Below are positions 51,457 to 59,788 of a DNA stretch of 64,000 bases, piece after piece. The translations under genes were made by a program, and so were the position numbers. Within the stretch, counting starts at the first letter, position 1. Every line of letters starts with the position of its first letter. The notes under the pieces were generated by a model, which ran no database searches, was not told where the DNA came from, and saw only the letters and a list, made by a program, of their open reading frames with translations. The stretch covers positions 2,294,001 through 2,358,000 of the forward strand of contig NZ_CP031393.1 in NCBI RefSeq assembly GCF_017161265.1, given 5' to 3'. This DNA is from Treponema medium (GTDB taxonomy: Bacteria; Spirochaetota; Spirochaetia; Treponematales; Treponemataceae).

Positions 51457-53745
51457 ATGCAGACGGATATAATAAGATTTATCGATGATGAAAGTAAGCA
51501 GGAATGTATGGCTGTAGCCGGGTATCTTTATAATCTATGTTCGAATAGTAAACATCTGGATAAGTATAAATCATTACTGATATTATTACAGGCACTCATT
51601 GTGCGTCTAAAAAAAGAAACACAAGCTGAAACAATTGTGCAAGCATTTATTCAAAAAGGGATAAAGGAAAAACAGCTAACGGTATTTACGCCGGGAAAGA
51701 ATTACAATCATCCGTTTGAATACGGGAGTAAATTGGATGTAAATTTTAAAGAAGATACGAAAATCGCTGCTGCCATCGACAATTTTACGACCGATTCCAT
51801 TTTTACGATAAATCTTTGCCGTTGTGTTTTTATGCAGAGAGAAAACCTTGCTAAAATTATCGCGCTTATTTTCTTTTCCGCCAAGATAAATAACAATGAT
51901 ACATATATCATTCCTCAGAAAATAAATGTTTCAGTACGGATAACCAAGATACTTAATGATATAACTCCTGTTGAATTTCTGTTTGATACATTACATCTTT
52001 CACACCAAGAAGCGGTATTGCTTACGGCAGCATATAGAACATGGACAATCTATGAACTCTATAATTTTTATGGGGATGTATTATTCCAAGACACAGAAAA
52101 TAAAATAACGCTATACGCAAAATGTATTAATACGCCTTTACAAGCAATAAGAAGCTTATTTGAGAATGATAAAAAGCTTATTTCATTCGGGTTAATGCAA
52201 GATAACGGGTATATCGAAGATGAAAGTATTTATTGTATTTACAATAAAAATTTTGATGCGTTTTTTTCCGGAACATTAAAAGAAGAAAAAACAAACGCTG
52301 CCTTTAATCTCAATAGCTACTCTATAAAAAAAGAGCACTCAAATTTAGCAGTACAATTTCTAAAAAGTAACTTTCCATCAAATATTTTACTCTACGGAAG
52401 TCCCGGAGCCGGTAAAACGGAATTTGCAAAAACACTTGCAAAAGAAAGCGGACTGCGACTGTTTATATTTAAAAATGAGCTGGATACCGATAGAGCATTG
52501 CAGCGCTTACATTGTCTTCTTTCTGTTCCTAAAAAAGATACACTGTTTGTTATTGACGAAGCTGAAAATATCTTAAAAACAATTGAGCCGCATTTTAGGA
52601 TGTTCACAAGCATTACTCAAAAAGGAATTGTAAATAAGATGCTTGATAATAATGTCAATAAAGTCGTGTGGATTGTTAATTATACTGATCTTCTTGATAT
52701 GTCTACTTTGCGCCGTTTTACGTATTCAATTAAGTTTAATGAAATGCCGAAATCGCTTTTGAAAAAAATCGCACAGTCGAAATTACAAAACAGCAACATA
52801 AGCGGCAAAATCTTACATACACTTGTCGATCTCTGCGACAACTACCGTATAACAGGAGCCTCAATCGATAATATGATAAAAGCGGTGAATAGTGTTAATT
52901 GCAGCAGTCAAACTGAAGAGAAAATCGTTATTGATGTAAAAAATACGCTTGAAGCAAATTCCGGGCTTGTATACGGTAGTTCCCATGCCGGCAGAAAAAT
53001 ACAGATGACATACGATATTGGAGCGCTCAACACCTCTATCGAACCGGATGATATTCTCACGATGATAAAAAATGCAACAGCGTATGTTGATTCTGCACAA
53101 ACAGAAGTTCCCGCCGGAATCCGTATGCTGTTTTACGGATTAAGCGGTACCGGAAAAACAGAATTTGCACGATATATTGCAAACTCTTTGGCTAAAGAGC
53201 TTATTCTAAAAAAAGCCTCTGATATATTAGGAAAATATGTCGGCGAAAGTGAACAGAATATTAAAGAGGCTTTTGAAGAAGCAGAAAGACAGAATGCGAT
53301 ACTGCTATTTGATGAGGCTGATTCATTTTTTACCAACCGTTTCAATGCAGAAAATACTTGGGAGCGGACAATGGTCAATGAATTTTTAATGCAGATAGAA
53401 GCCTTTAACGGTTTATTGATTTGCACTACCAATATGCGCAGCATCATGGATCCTGCATTGCAGCGCCGCTTTCATATTATGGTTGAGTTTCAAGCCCTTG
53501 CTGCAAACGGAATAAAAACGTTGTTGATGAAATATTTCCCTAATGTGTCATTTAACGCTGATCAAATAGAAAAGCTCAACCAATGGCAATCCGTTACTCC
53601 GGGGGATTTTAACGCACTCTATGGAAAAGCACGGTTTATGCCGCAAGAAAAAATAACTTCTGAATATATTATTACTGAATTAGCACAGATGCAGCAAGAA
53701 AAAAACGGCATACAAAAAATGATCGGATTTAGTATCAATGCATAA
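51457..53745 (+). CDS. Tandem AAA+ ATPase of accessory island
   Basis: 762 residues. An N-terminal helical region of about 290 residues has no recognised domain. First AAA+ module: Walker A YGSPGAGKTEFAK (about 312-324), Walker B FVIDEAENIL (about 363). Second: Walker A YGLSGTGKTEFARYI (about 558), Walker B LLFDEADSFFTNR (about 618), sensor-1 like CTTNMRS and arginine-finger-like LQRRFH. The second is of the classic FtsH/p97-like COG0464 type. It could remodel or unfold protein partners. A GAGGGG Shine-Dalgarno is present. Two LRR genes follow with 37 and 12 bp gaps, likely one operon. Confidence 0.85.
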   Translation: MQTDIIRFIDDESKQECMAVAGYLYNLCSNSKHLDKYKSLLILLQALIVRLKKETQAETIVQAFIQKGIKEKQLTVFTPGKNYNHPFEYGSKLDVNFKEDTKIAAAIDNFTTDSIFTINLCRCVFMQRENLAKIIALIFFSAKINNNDTYIIPQKINVSVRITKILNDITPVEFLFDTLHLSHQEAVLLTAAYRTWTIYELYNFYGDVLFQDTENKITLYAKCINTPLQAIRSLFENDKKLISFGLMQDNGYIEDESIYCIYNKNFDAFFSGTLKEEKTNAAFNLNSYSIKKEHSNLAVQFLKSNFPSNILLYGSPGAGKTEFAKTLAKESGLRLFIFKNELDTDRALQRLHCLLSVPKKDTLFVIDEAENILKTIEPHFRMFTSITQKGIVNKMLDNNVNKVVWIVNYTDLLDMSTLRRFTYSIKFNEMPKSLLKKIAQSKLQNSNISGKILHTLVDLCDNYRITGASIDNMIKAVNSVNCSSQTEEKIVIDVKNTLEANSGLVYGSSHAGRKIQMTYDIGALNTSIEPDDILTMIKNATAYVDSAQTEVPAGIRMLFYGLSGTGKTEFARYIANSLAKELILKKASDILGKYVGESEQNIKEAFEEAERQNAILLFDEADSFFTNRFNAENTWERTMVNEFLMQIEAFNGLLICTTNMRSIMDPALQRRFHIMVEFQALAANGIKTLLMKYFPNVSFNADQIEKLNQWQSVTPGDFNALYGKARFMPQEKITSEYIITELAQMQQEKNGIQKMIGFSINA

Positions 53746-53782
53746 CTGATAGGTAATTTAGGAAACATAAACGGAGGACAAT

Positions 53783-54745
53783 ATGAAACAGATATCTGCA
53801 TTACACCTTACCGCTGAAGAAGAATCAAATGTACAGTTGCTGGAAATAACAGACGGGATACTTATCGGCGTAACAAATAGCGCCTACCTTACTGGAAGTC
53901 TTATATTACCGGATACAATTACGGAAATTGGAAAAAAAGCATTAAGCGGCTGCACCGATTTAACAAGCATTACCATACCGGACAGCGTTACTCAAATCGG
54001 ATACGGCGCTTTTTTCCGCTGCATGAACCTCACTGGTATTACCGTTCATTCTGATAATCCGGCCTATTGCAGTCAAGAAAATATACTGTACACAAAAGAT
54101 ATGAAAATACTTTTACGGGCTGTTGCAACAGGATGTGTGGTCATACCTTATGGTGTAACCGAAATCAGCTACGGGGCTTTTTCCCGCTGTAGAGGTTTAA
54201 CAAGCATTACCATACCGGATAGCGTTATTAAAATCGCTATGGGCGCTTTTTGCTATTGCAGCAATGTCACACATATTATTATACCAAGCAGTGTTACTGA
54301 TATAGGCATGGGACCTTTCGGTTATTGCACAAAGTTAACGGATATTTCCGTCGATAAAGCAAACCCGGTCTATTGTAGTAAAGATAATATGCTCTATACA
54401 AAAGATATGAAAACCCTTGTACAAGCAACCCCCGTAAAGACTTTCATGGTACCGGAGCACGTTACCGCAATAGGCGGTTATTGTCTAGCCGGTTGCACCG
54501 ATGTAACGACTGTTATCATACCGGATAGGGTTACCGAAATTGGAGAAGGTGCATTTGACGGCTGTGAAAAGTTAGACACTATAATCATAAAATCCGAGCT
54601 TTTAACGGAAATCGGATACGACGCTTTTTCGCATATCAAACCTGATGCACGGGTTACCGTAAAAAATGAATTGATAAAAGCGCTGTTACAAACTTGCGGC
54701 AGCGATATACAGAACGGACAAATTACCGTTAATCCGAATTTATAG
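53783..54745 (+). CDS. BspA-type leucine-rich repeat protein, cytoplasmic
   Basis: 320 residues. After a 30-residue head (ISALHLTAEEESNVQLLEIT) come about ten LRR_5 repeats of about 23 residues, such as LTSITIPDSVTQIGYGAFFRC and VTTVIIPDRVTEIGEGAFDGC. There is no signal peptide or anchor, unlike surface BspA adhesins, so a cytoplasmic recognition or adaptor role is inferred. AGGA precedes ATG 53783. Its first ~150 bp are almost identical to the next gene. Confidence 0.85.
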   Translation: MKQISALHLTAEEESNVQLLEITDGILIGVTNSAYLTGSLILPDTITEIGKKALSGCTDLTSITIPDSVTQIGYGAFFRCMNLTGITVHSDNPAYCSQENILYTKDMKILLRAVATGCVVIPYGVTEISYGAFSRCRGLTSITIPDSVIKIAMGAFCYCSNVTHIIIPSSVTDIGMGPFGYCTKLTDISVDKANPVYCSKDNMLYTKDMKTLVQATPVKTFMVPEHVTAIGGYCLAGCTDVTTVIIPDRVTEIGEGAFDGCEKLDTIIIKSELLTEIGYDAFSHIKPDARVTVKNELIKALLQTCGSDIQNGQITVNPNL

Positions 54746-54757
54746 GATAATGAAAAT

Positions 54758-55546
54758 ATGGAACAGATATCTGCATTACGGCTTACTGCTGAAGAAGAAT
54801 CAAATGTACAGTTGCTGGAAATAACAGACGGGATAGTTATCGGCGTAACAAATAGCGCCTACCTTACTGGAAGTCTTATATTACCGGATACAATTACGGA
54901 AATTGCTCATCACGCTTTTGAAAGCTGCAGCGGTCTCACACGTATTGTTATACCTGATAATGTTACTAAAATCGGTGACTGGCTTTTCCGCGATTGTACC
55001 GATTTAAAAGAGATTATTATTGGAAGCGGTATTTCAAAAATCGGTATCGGTATTTTCTTTAATTGCACTCATTTAAGCACTATCACCATACCGCAGGGCA
55101 TTACCGAAATCGGAAACCTCGCGTTTAAGAGTTGCAGCAGTTTAAAAACTATCAAAATTCCGAGCAGCGTTCGTAAGATTGGCGAGTGGGCATTTGTCTG
55201 TTGTAGCGGTCTAACGGAGTTGAATATCGAAAAAGGTCTTACCTCAATTGAATACAGAAGCTTCGTTTGCTGCACCGGTTTAACAAGCATCACCATACCG
55301 GACAGCGTTACGCAAATCGGTGAGGAAGCTTTTGGTGCATGCAGCCGCTTAGCAGCTATTAGAATTCCCGATAGCGTTACTGAAATCGGAAATAATGCCT
55401 TTTGTAATATTCAAAGCAACGCACAGTTTATCGTAGCAAGCAATGCAGTAAAAAAACTACTAAAGTATTCTGACAGTTCTATACAAGATGAACACATTAT
55501 CATAAATCGATTGAGCGGTGAGGTATTCACCCCTCCGCACGAATAA
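54758..55546 (+). CDS. BspA-type leucine-rich repeat protein, paralogue of the preceding gene
   Basis: 262 residues with the same 50-residue head as its neighbour and about seven LRR_5 repeats (LTRIVIPDNVTKIGDWLFRDC, LTSITIPDSVTQIGEEAFGAC). No signal peptide. The last residues, GEVFTPPHE, and the stop codon are provided by the terminal motif of dispersed element A (55527-55546), so the original C-terminus has been replaced or extended. It is a tandem duplicate whose repeat arrays have diverged. Confidence 0.85.
   Translation: MEQISALRLTAEEESNVQLLEITDGIVIGVTNSAYLTGSLILPDTITEIAHHAFESCSGLTRIVIPDNVTKIGDWLFRDCTDLKEIIIGSGISKIGIGIFFNCTHLSTITIPQGITEIGNLAFKSCSSLKTIKIPSSVRKIGEWAFVCCSGLTELNIEKGLTSIEYRSFVCCTGLTSITIPDSVTQIGEEAFGACSRLAAIRIPDSVTEIGNNAFCNIQSNAQFIVASNAVKKLLKYSDSSIQDEHIIINRLSGEVFTPPHE
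55527..55546 (+). repeat. Terminal motif of element A used as coding tail
   Basis: TATTCACCCCTCCGCACGAA followed by T matches the end of element A copies at 24075 and 60024. It encodes the final residues of the LRR protein and its stop. Confidence 0.55.
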
Positions 55547-55590
55547 AATCAAGGCAAAGCAAGCTATAACTGAAATCCCGCCATGCGGCA

Positions 55591-55689
55591 ATATCGAACA
55601 ATATCAGTTGTTAAAAAGATTTTTTACCTCTATCACCGTCTGATAGACTAACTATGCTATTAGTATAGTCGTTGGGACAATTACTAAAA
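55591..55689 (+). repeat. Intergenic module, copy 3 of 3
   Basis: From ATATCGAACAATATCAGTTG to GTTGGGACAATTACTAAAA, near-identical to copy 2. In the frame of copy 2 it still spells SNNISC and a stop, although here no gene precedes it, so it looks like a duplicated gene-end plus intergenic segment. It leads into the poly-G promoter. Confidence 0.85.
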
Positions 55690-55717
55690 TAAAGCTCAAG
55701 AAAAAATATTTTTAGAC

Positions 55718-55749
55718 TTGACTTTTGAGGGGGGGGGGGGGGGTATTAT
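55718..55749 (+). promoter_or_regulatory. Promoter with a 15-G tract in its spacer (candidate phase-variable)
   Basis: TTGACT (55718-55723), then TTTGA and 15 G residues (55729-55743), then TATTAT (55744-55749). The spacer is 20 nt at this tract length; losing 2-4 G would bring it to the 16-18 nt optimum. Slippage of the G tract would therefore tune transcription of the zinc-finger gene. Confidence 0.65.
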
Positions 55750-55885
55750 GGAAGAGATTTGATTGAATTGGAACGATGTTAACAAAATGACGGCTCATGT
55801 AAATTCAGCAAATGCTGTTTGTACAGGAACAACAAATAAGTTGCGCGTATTCAATTCGAAAAATAAATGCCAAAAGGAGATTATT

Positions 55886-56119
55886 ATGGCACAGAAATTT
55901 TATTGTAAATGGTGTGGTACAAACTATTCAAGCGTTTCAAGTTTAACTTCCGGTCATTGTTCTCGTAATCCGGAAGGAAAATACCACGAGTTGTATGAAG
56001 GGGCTGAAAAAAGTCAGTATACCTGTAAGTTTTGTGGAGCGAAATATTCTTCATTATCAAGTTTGACAAGTGGCAGCTGTAGCAAGAGCCCGTATAAGAA
56101 ACACCATCCCGCGTTATAA
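55886..56119 (+). CDS. Tandem zinc-finger-like small protein
   Basis: 77 residues from ATG 55886 with AAAGGAG; upstream in-frame codons are rejected. Two copies of a Cys/His motif occur: FYCKWCGTNYSSVSSL-TSGHC-x7-H and YTCKFCGAKYSSLSSL-TSGSC-x7-H (CxxC, then C, then H). Each likely binds one Zn2+. It could bind nucleic acid or a partner protein. It sits behind the poly-G promoter and is followed by a terminator, so it is expressed alone. Confidence 0.75.
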   Translation: MAQKFYCKWCGTNYSSVSSLTSGHCSRNPEGKYHELYEGAEKSQYTCKFCGAKYSSLSSLTSGSCSKSPYKKHHPAL

Positions 56120-56126
56120 AGGGAAA

Positions 56127-56164
56127 ATGAACAGTTGGTAATAAAAGATTCGCCAACTGTTCAT
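56127..56164 (+). terminator. Terminator of the zinc-finger gene
   Basis: ATGAACAGTTGG/CCAACTGTTCAT, a 12-bp perfect stem with a 14-nt loop, followed by ATATTTT. Confidence 0.7.
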
Positions 56165-56191
56165 ATATTTTGAAAACAATAGGAGTTCTGT

Positions 56192-57300
56192 ATGAAAAAA
56201 ATTATAGGTATTTTTTATTTTTGTATCACTGTAGTCTTAACACTCTACAGCCAAGATTTATTTCCGTATCAAGATGAATGGAAAAAAGATACGTATGGCT
56301 ATATTGATCGTAACGGAAAAATTATCATAAAAGCTCAATATAAAACAGTCATGCCATTTATTAATGGCGTGGCAATAGCAGAAGATTTTAAGGAAAATAA
56401 GTTTTATATAACGCCGGACGGGAAAAAAATAGATATAGATACTACAGGCATGAGAGGTCCGATAACAATATTGACACCTTTCTCTTCAGAAGTTGGTTTA
56501 ATAACAACATGGTATGCGGAAAAATATTTTGTAAATAAAAAAGGAAAAGTTGTTTCACCAAGATATTATAGAGCTTACCCATTTTCAGAAGATATTGCAA
56601 TTGTGTATGCAGATGATAAAACCATAGCAGTAAATAAAGAATTTAAAGAACTGTTTGAAGTTTATGTAGATGTACGTAACGTACCTGAAACGTATGGTTT
56701 CAGTGAGGGGCTTATTGCTGTTCAGAATGCAAAAGAAGAATGGGGATTCATGGATAATCAGGGAAAGATTGCAATAAAGCCAAAATTCAAATGTCATCAT
56801 CACTCAAAGTTGCCTAGTCCGTTTATCGGTGGATATTCATGGATTAGAAAATCATTTAATTCATTTTTTATCATAAACAAAAAGGGCGATGTGGTATATG
56901 AATTTAAAATAACCGGAGCTGATTTTCCAGAATCTTATTTTTATCTTAGAGATGGTTATCTTATTTACGACGATGAAGAACTGACAATTAGAAATCTTCA
57001 AGACAATACGGAGATAATAACTCAAAGAGGTGATTATTTTACTAACAATTTAGGTATTGTAAAATTAGGAAAGAATTTTTTTATGGCGGTAATATTTTTT
57101 CTTTTGATGGAAAATTGATTAAAACTATCCCGATAGAAAATCTACAGTTATGGTCGGATAAATATTTATATTCTTCCGAATTTGATATTATCTTTGATGA
57201 GAACGGTGAAGTAATCCTAGGGTCAGAAGATAAGAGACAAGAATATTCAAATGTCGTACGAAAATATGAGGAGAAAAAAAATGAACAAAAAAATCGATGA
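56192..57300 (+). pseudogene. WG-repeat protein, frameshifted in a T7 tract
   Basis: A signal peptide (KKIIGIFYFCITVVLTLYSQ) is followed by WG/KWG repeats: YGYIDRNGKIIIKAQYKTVMPF and WGFMDNQGKIAIKPKFK. The frame stops at 57118 after a run of seven T at 57076-57082. With one more T it would continue as FFYGGNIFSFDGKLIKTIPI and on to 57300, joining the open frame at 57115. So it is one gene broken by a single-base loss. This may be a fixed pseudogene, slippage-mediated switching, or a sequencing error. Periplasmic or surface location expected. Confidence 0.75.
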
Positions 57301-57967
57301 ACAGCTTTTACGGATTAACAATCTTCACTGGCTGCCGTGGATAGGAAAGAACTATTCCGCAAGTCAGACAAAGCTGATGGTATTGGGAGAAAGCCACTAT
57401 CTTTGCGCAGGCGACAGTCCTGATGAATACGGCATCGATTTTACCCGCAGCTTTATCGGTATGCATCAAAACGGCGAGGAAGGAACAAACGTTATCCGCA
57501 ATTTTGAAAAAACGCTGTTGAATAGAGATTATGATGAAGAGCTGAACAAAAAAGAGATGACGGCAATTTCAGACAGTTTTGTCTACCAAGTCATTATTCA
57601 GCGGCTTCTTAACGCAAGCGAAGAACGCCCGACTGCGGATGATTTTAAAAACGGTTGGAAAATCATTTTTGAAACGATGAAAGTCCTTAAACCTAAAATG
57701 GTGATTTCATTGGGTGTAGAATCGAGTAATTTTTTGGCACGCTTGGAGTATGATGGACTTGTTGTTAAACAAGAAAAATGGGGAGATGATAAAATAAATC
57801 AGGCTTATCCCCGATATTTTAAAATCGAGTTAGACGGTGAATCTATCGACATGATTTTTTTAAGGCACACAAGCGGCACAAGGAGCGGGTATTATCCTCT
57901 CGAATGGCATAAATTCTTAAAAAAATACTTTGATGTCTCCCGATATTTGAGTGAATTGAAGTTATAG
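57281..57967 (+). CDS. Uracil-DNA-glycosylase-fold-like hypothetical protein
   Basis: 228 residues from ATG 57281 behind GAGGAG, overlapping the tail of the frameshifted gene by 20 bp. LMVLGESHYL (about residues 26-35) occupies the place of the UDG motif GQDPY, PKMVISLGVESS resembles the central strand, and FLRHTSGTRSGYYP could replace the HPSP motif. This suggests a UDG superfamily fold with unknown activity. The assignment is by motif resemblance only. Confidence 0.55.
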   Translation: MNKKIDEQLLRINNLHWLPWIGKNYSASQTKLMVLGESHYLCAGDSPDEYGIDFTRSFIGMHQNGEEGTNVIRNFEKTLLNRDYDEELNKKEMTAISDSFVYQVIIQRLLNASEERPTADDFKNGWKIIFETMKVLKPKMVISLGVESSNFLARLEYDGLVVKQEKWGDDKINQAYPRYFKIELDGESIDMIFLRHTSGTRSGYYPLEWHKFLKKYFDVSRYLSELKL

Positions 57968-57985
57968 GAATAACCATAAAGCGCC

Positions 57986-58023
57986 GGAATCTGCAAAAAC
58001 ATTTTACGTTTTTTGCAGATTCC
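57986..58023. terminator. Long hairpin after the UDG-like gene
   Basis: GGAATCTGCAAAAA/TTTTTGCAGATTCC, a 14-bp perfect stem with a 10-nt loop, 18 bp past the stop. The AAAAAC...GTTTTT centre recalls hairpin 1 of the dispersed elements. It lies just before the WYL gene and could also be its upstream element. Confidence 0.6.
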
Positions 58024-58054
58024 AAAATCTCCCATTTCCTACTATAATAACACT

Positions 58055-59035
58055 ATGAAAAAGACCCCAAACCGTGCGATCACCCATCAAATGTTAGAAC
58101 GGCTCACGTATATTCATAATCGGATAAAAGCTGAATGCTTTCCTAATGCATCCGAACTTGCAAAAGAACTGGAGTACAGTATTCCGACAATAAATCGCGA
58201 TATAACGTTTTTACGGGATCGGTTTAATGCACCCATTGCATATAATGCGCAAAAGAAAGGATTTTATTACAGCGAAAAATATGAAATGCCGATTCAAAAT
58301 ATTTCGCAAAAAGATGTAACAGCGCTTGTTGCTGCAAAAACGCTGCTGCAGCAATATCAGGGAACGCCGATCTACAAAGAACTCGTTGACGCAATTGATG
58401 TTATTACGTTTCCGCAAAGGCAAGGAACGAGAGCCTTTATTGACCGTATCGCCGTTCCGCCGATGCCCTATGCTATTATCGATGAAGCGGTATTTACTGC
58501 ACTCTACCAAGCGATGATTCAAAACCGCACGATCGAATTCGATTACTGCGGCGTGTTGGATAGCGGGAAGGTACACCGGCGTGTCCGTCCGTATCAGCTC
58601 CTTTTTGATGACGGGCGATATTTTCTATTCGGCTATGCAGAGGAACGCCAAGCGGAACGGCTTTTTTATATTCCGCGTATTGAACATCTTTGCATTACTG
58701 ATGAGCTTTTCACACTTCCTGAAAATTACGACTTTATCTCCCGCTGCGGCGGCGGAAGATTCGGCTCATTTATGGAACCGGAAACGGTTACCTACCGTAT
58801 TGCATTCTACGGCGAGTCTCGCCTCGCAATAAAAGATTCCGTATGGGCGGACGATCAAAAAATTACCGAATATGATGAAGAAGGGAAAACTGAAATGGTC
58901 TTTTCCGCAGCGCAAGGGTACCGGATATTGAAATGGGTATTGTCTCACGGCTCAAACGCACAGCCGCTTGAACCGGAGGATTTTGTGCAAGACTGGCAAG
59001 CGGAAATACAGGCTATGGTAAGGCGGATGCAATGA
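58055..59035 (+). CDS. WYL-domain transcriptional regulator (HTH + WYL)
   Basis: 326 residues from ATG 58055. N-terminal HTH_11-like domain: MLERLTYIHNRIKAECFPNASELAKELEYSIPTINRDITFLRDRF (parts, about 10-55). The WYL domain follows: ALYQAMIQNRTIEFDYCG, VRPYQLLFDDGRYFLFGYAE, FYIPRIEHL. The C-terminal WCX-like part ends ILKWVLSHGSNAQPLEPEDF. Such regulators bind nucleic-acid ligands and often control DNA repair or defence genes. TATAAT ends 6 nt before the ATG and there is no Shine-Dalgarno. Confidence 0.9.
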   Translation: MKKTPNRAITHQMLERLTYIHNRIKAECFPNASELAKELEYSIPTINRDITFLRDRFNAPIAYNAQKKGFYYSEKYEMPIQNISQKDVTALVAAKTLLQQYQGTPIYKELVDAIDVITFPQRQGTRAFIDRIAVPPMPYAIIDEAVFTALYQAMIQNRTIEFDYCGVLDSGKVHRRVRPYQLLFDDGRYFLFGYAEERQAERLFYIPRIEHLCITDELFTLPENYDFISRCGGGRFGSFMEPETVTYRIAFYGESRLAIKDSVWADDQKITEYDEEGKTEMVFSAAQGYRILKWVLSHGSNAQPLEPEDFVQDWQAEIQAMVRRMQ

Positions 59036-59073
59036 ATATGCAGGAATACAAAAAATTTCGAGCCGTATAGTTG

Positions 59074-59475
59074 TCAGCTTCTTTTCCAATTTTCTAATTT
59101 CAGTCCTGGAATATTCTCAAAGTGTTTCGTATTATTTGTTACTAAAGTTAAATCATTGTACATTGCTGTCGCTGCAATAAATAAATCCATATCTTCTATT
59201 CTTATTGCCTTTGCATACATTTTTGCTTTTATATCAGCGAATACTTCCATAACGCCAACATTTAATTCTTCGATAGGATAAATTTCTCGAATATGATTTA
59301 CTTTTATCATATTCGTCTGTTCATTCTGAGATCGTTTTGCACCAAAAACGAGTTCTGCATAAGTAACCATTGAAATAGAAATAGGAATTGTCTTGTTTTC
59401 TTCAAATTTTGCTAATACTGTTTTGTCGCCGCGAAGTGCAAATATTATAATGTCAGTATCAATCAAATATGCCAT
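59074..59475 (-). CDS. vapC: VapC family PIN-domain ribonuclease toxin
   Basis: 133 residues. PIN acidic residues: YLIDTDIIIFAL (Asp at about 6), MVTYAELVFGA (Glu about 42), IRIEDMDLFIAATAM (Asp about 96-98) and LVTNNTKHFENIPGLKLENW with terminal Asn/His segment. It cleaves RNA, usually initiator tRNA or other structured RNA. It overlaps the antitoxin gene by 17 bp and GAGG precedes its ATG. Confidence 0.92.
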   Translation of the reverse strand: MAYLIDTDIIIFALRGDKTVLAKFEENKTIPISISMVTYAELVFGAKRSQNEQTNMIKVNHIREIYPIEELNVGVMEVFADIKAKMYAKAIRIEDMDLFIAATAMYNDLTLVTNNTKHFENIPGLKLENWKRS

Positions 59476-59737
59476 CTAAAACCTCAAATCTTGTTGAATT
59501 GACACGGGCTGCCCTCATATCATCAATAATTTCTTCTGTATTTCTGGCATCTTCCCATGAACCGGCAAGCTTCAAAAATTCTTCTGTGGCATTTTTTGTT
59601 TTTATAGGAATAGAAGTAAAATAATCTTGCAAAATAGAAATCACTTGTTGACTAATCGAGCGGTTATCGCATTTTGCGGCAAATTTTAATCTGTCGTATA
59701 AGCGGTCATCTATATCACGGACTTGTAACATAGCCAT
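59459..59737 (-). CDS. vapB: VapB/FitA-type antitoxin
   Basis: 92 residues from ATG 59737, chosen for its GGAGG at 7 nt; the open frame runs further up without support. The ribbon-helix-helix is MLQVRDIDDRLYDRLKFAAKCDNRSISQQVISIL, like FitA/Arc. The tail (EEIIDDMRAARVNSTRFEVLDGIFD) binds the toxin. It should repress its own promoter just upstream. Confidence 0.88.
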   Translation of the reverse strand: MAMLQVRDIDDRLYDRLKFAAKCDNRSISQQVISILQDYFTSIPIKTKNATEEFLKLAGSWEDARNTEEIIDDMRAARVNSTRFEVLDGIFD

Positions 59738-59756
59738 AACATACCTCCACAGACAT

Positions 59757-59785
59757 ACTATACGATAGACTGCATGAATAATCAA
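59757..59785 (-). promoter_or_regulatory. Promoter of vapBC
   Basis: Minus strand: TTGATT (59785-59780), 17-nt spacer, TATAGT (59762-59757). The -35 box directly abuts dispersed element A. Confidence 0.6.
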
Positions 59786-59788
59786 TCA

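Noticed and set aside
53783-55546. Surface BspA adhesins
   Set aside because: Neither LRR protein has a signal peptide, lipobox or anchor, so secretion is not supported.
57115-57300. Separate 61-codon gene
   Set aside because: It is the continuation of the WG-repeat gene after a one-base frameshift.
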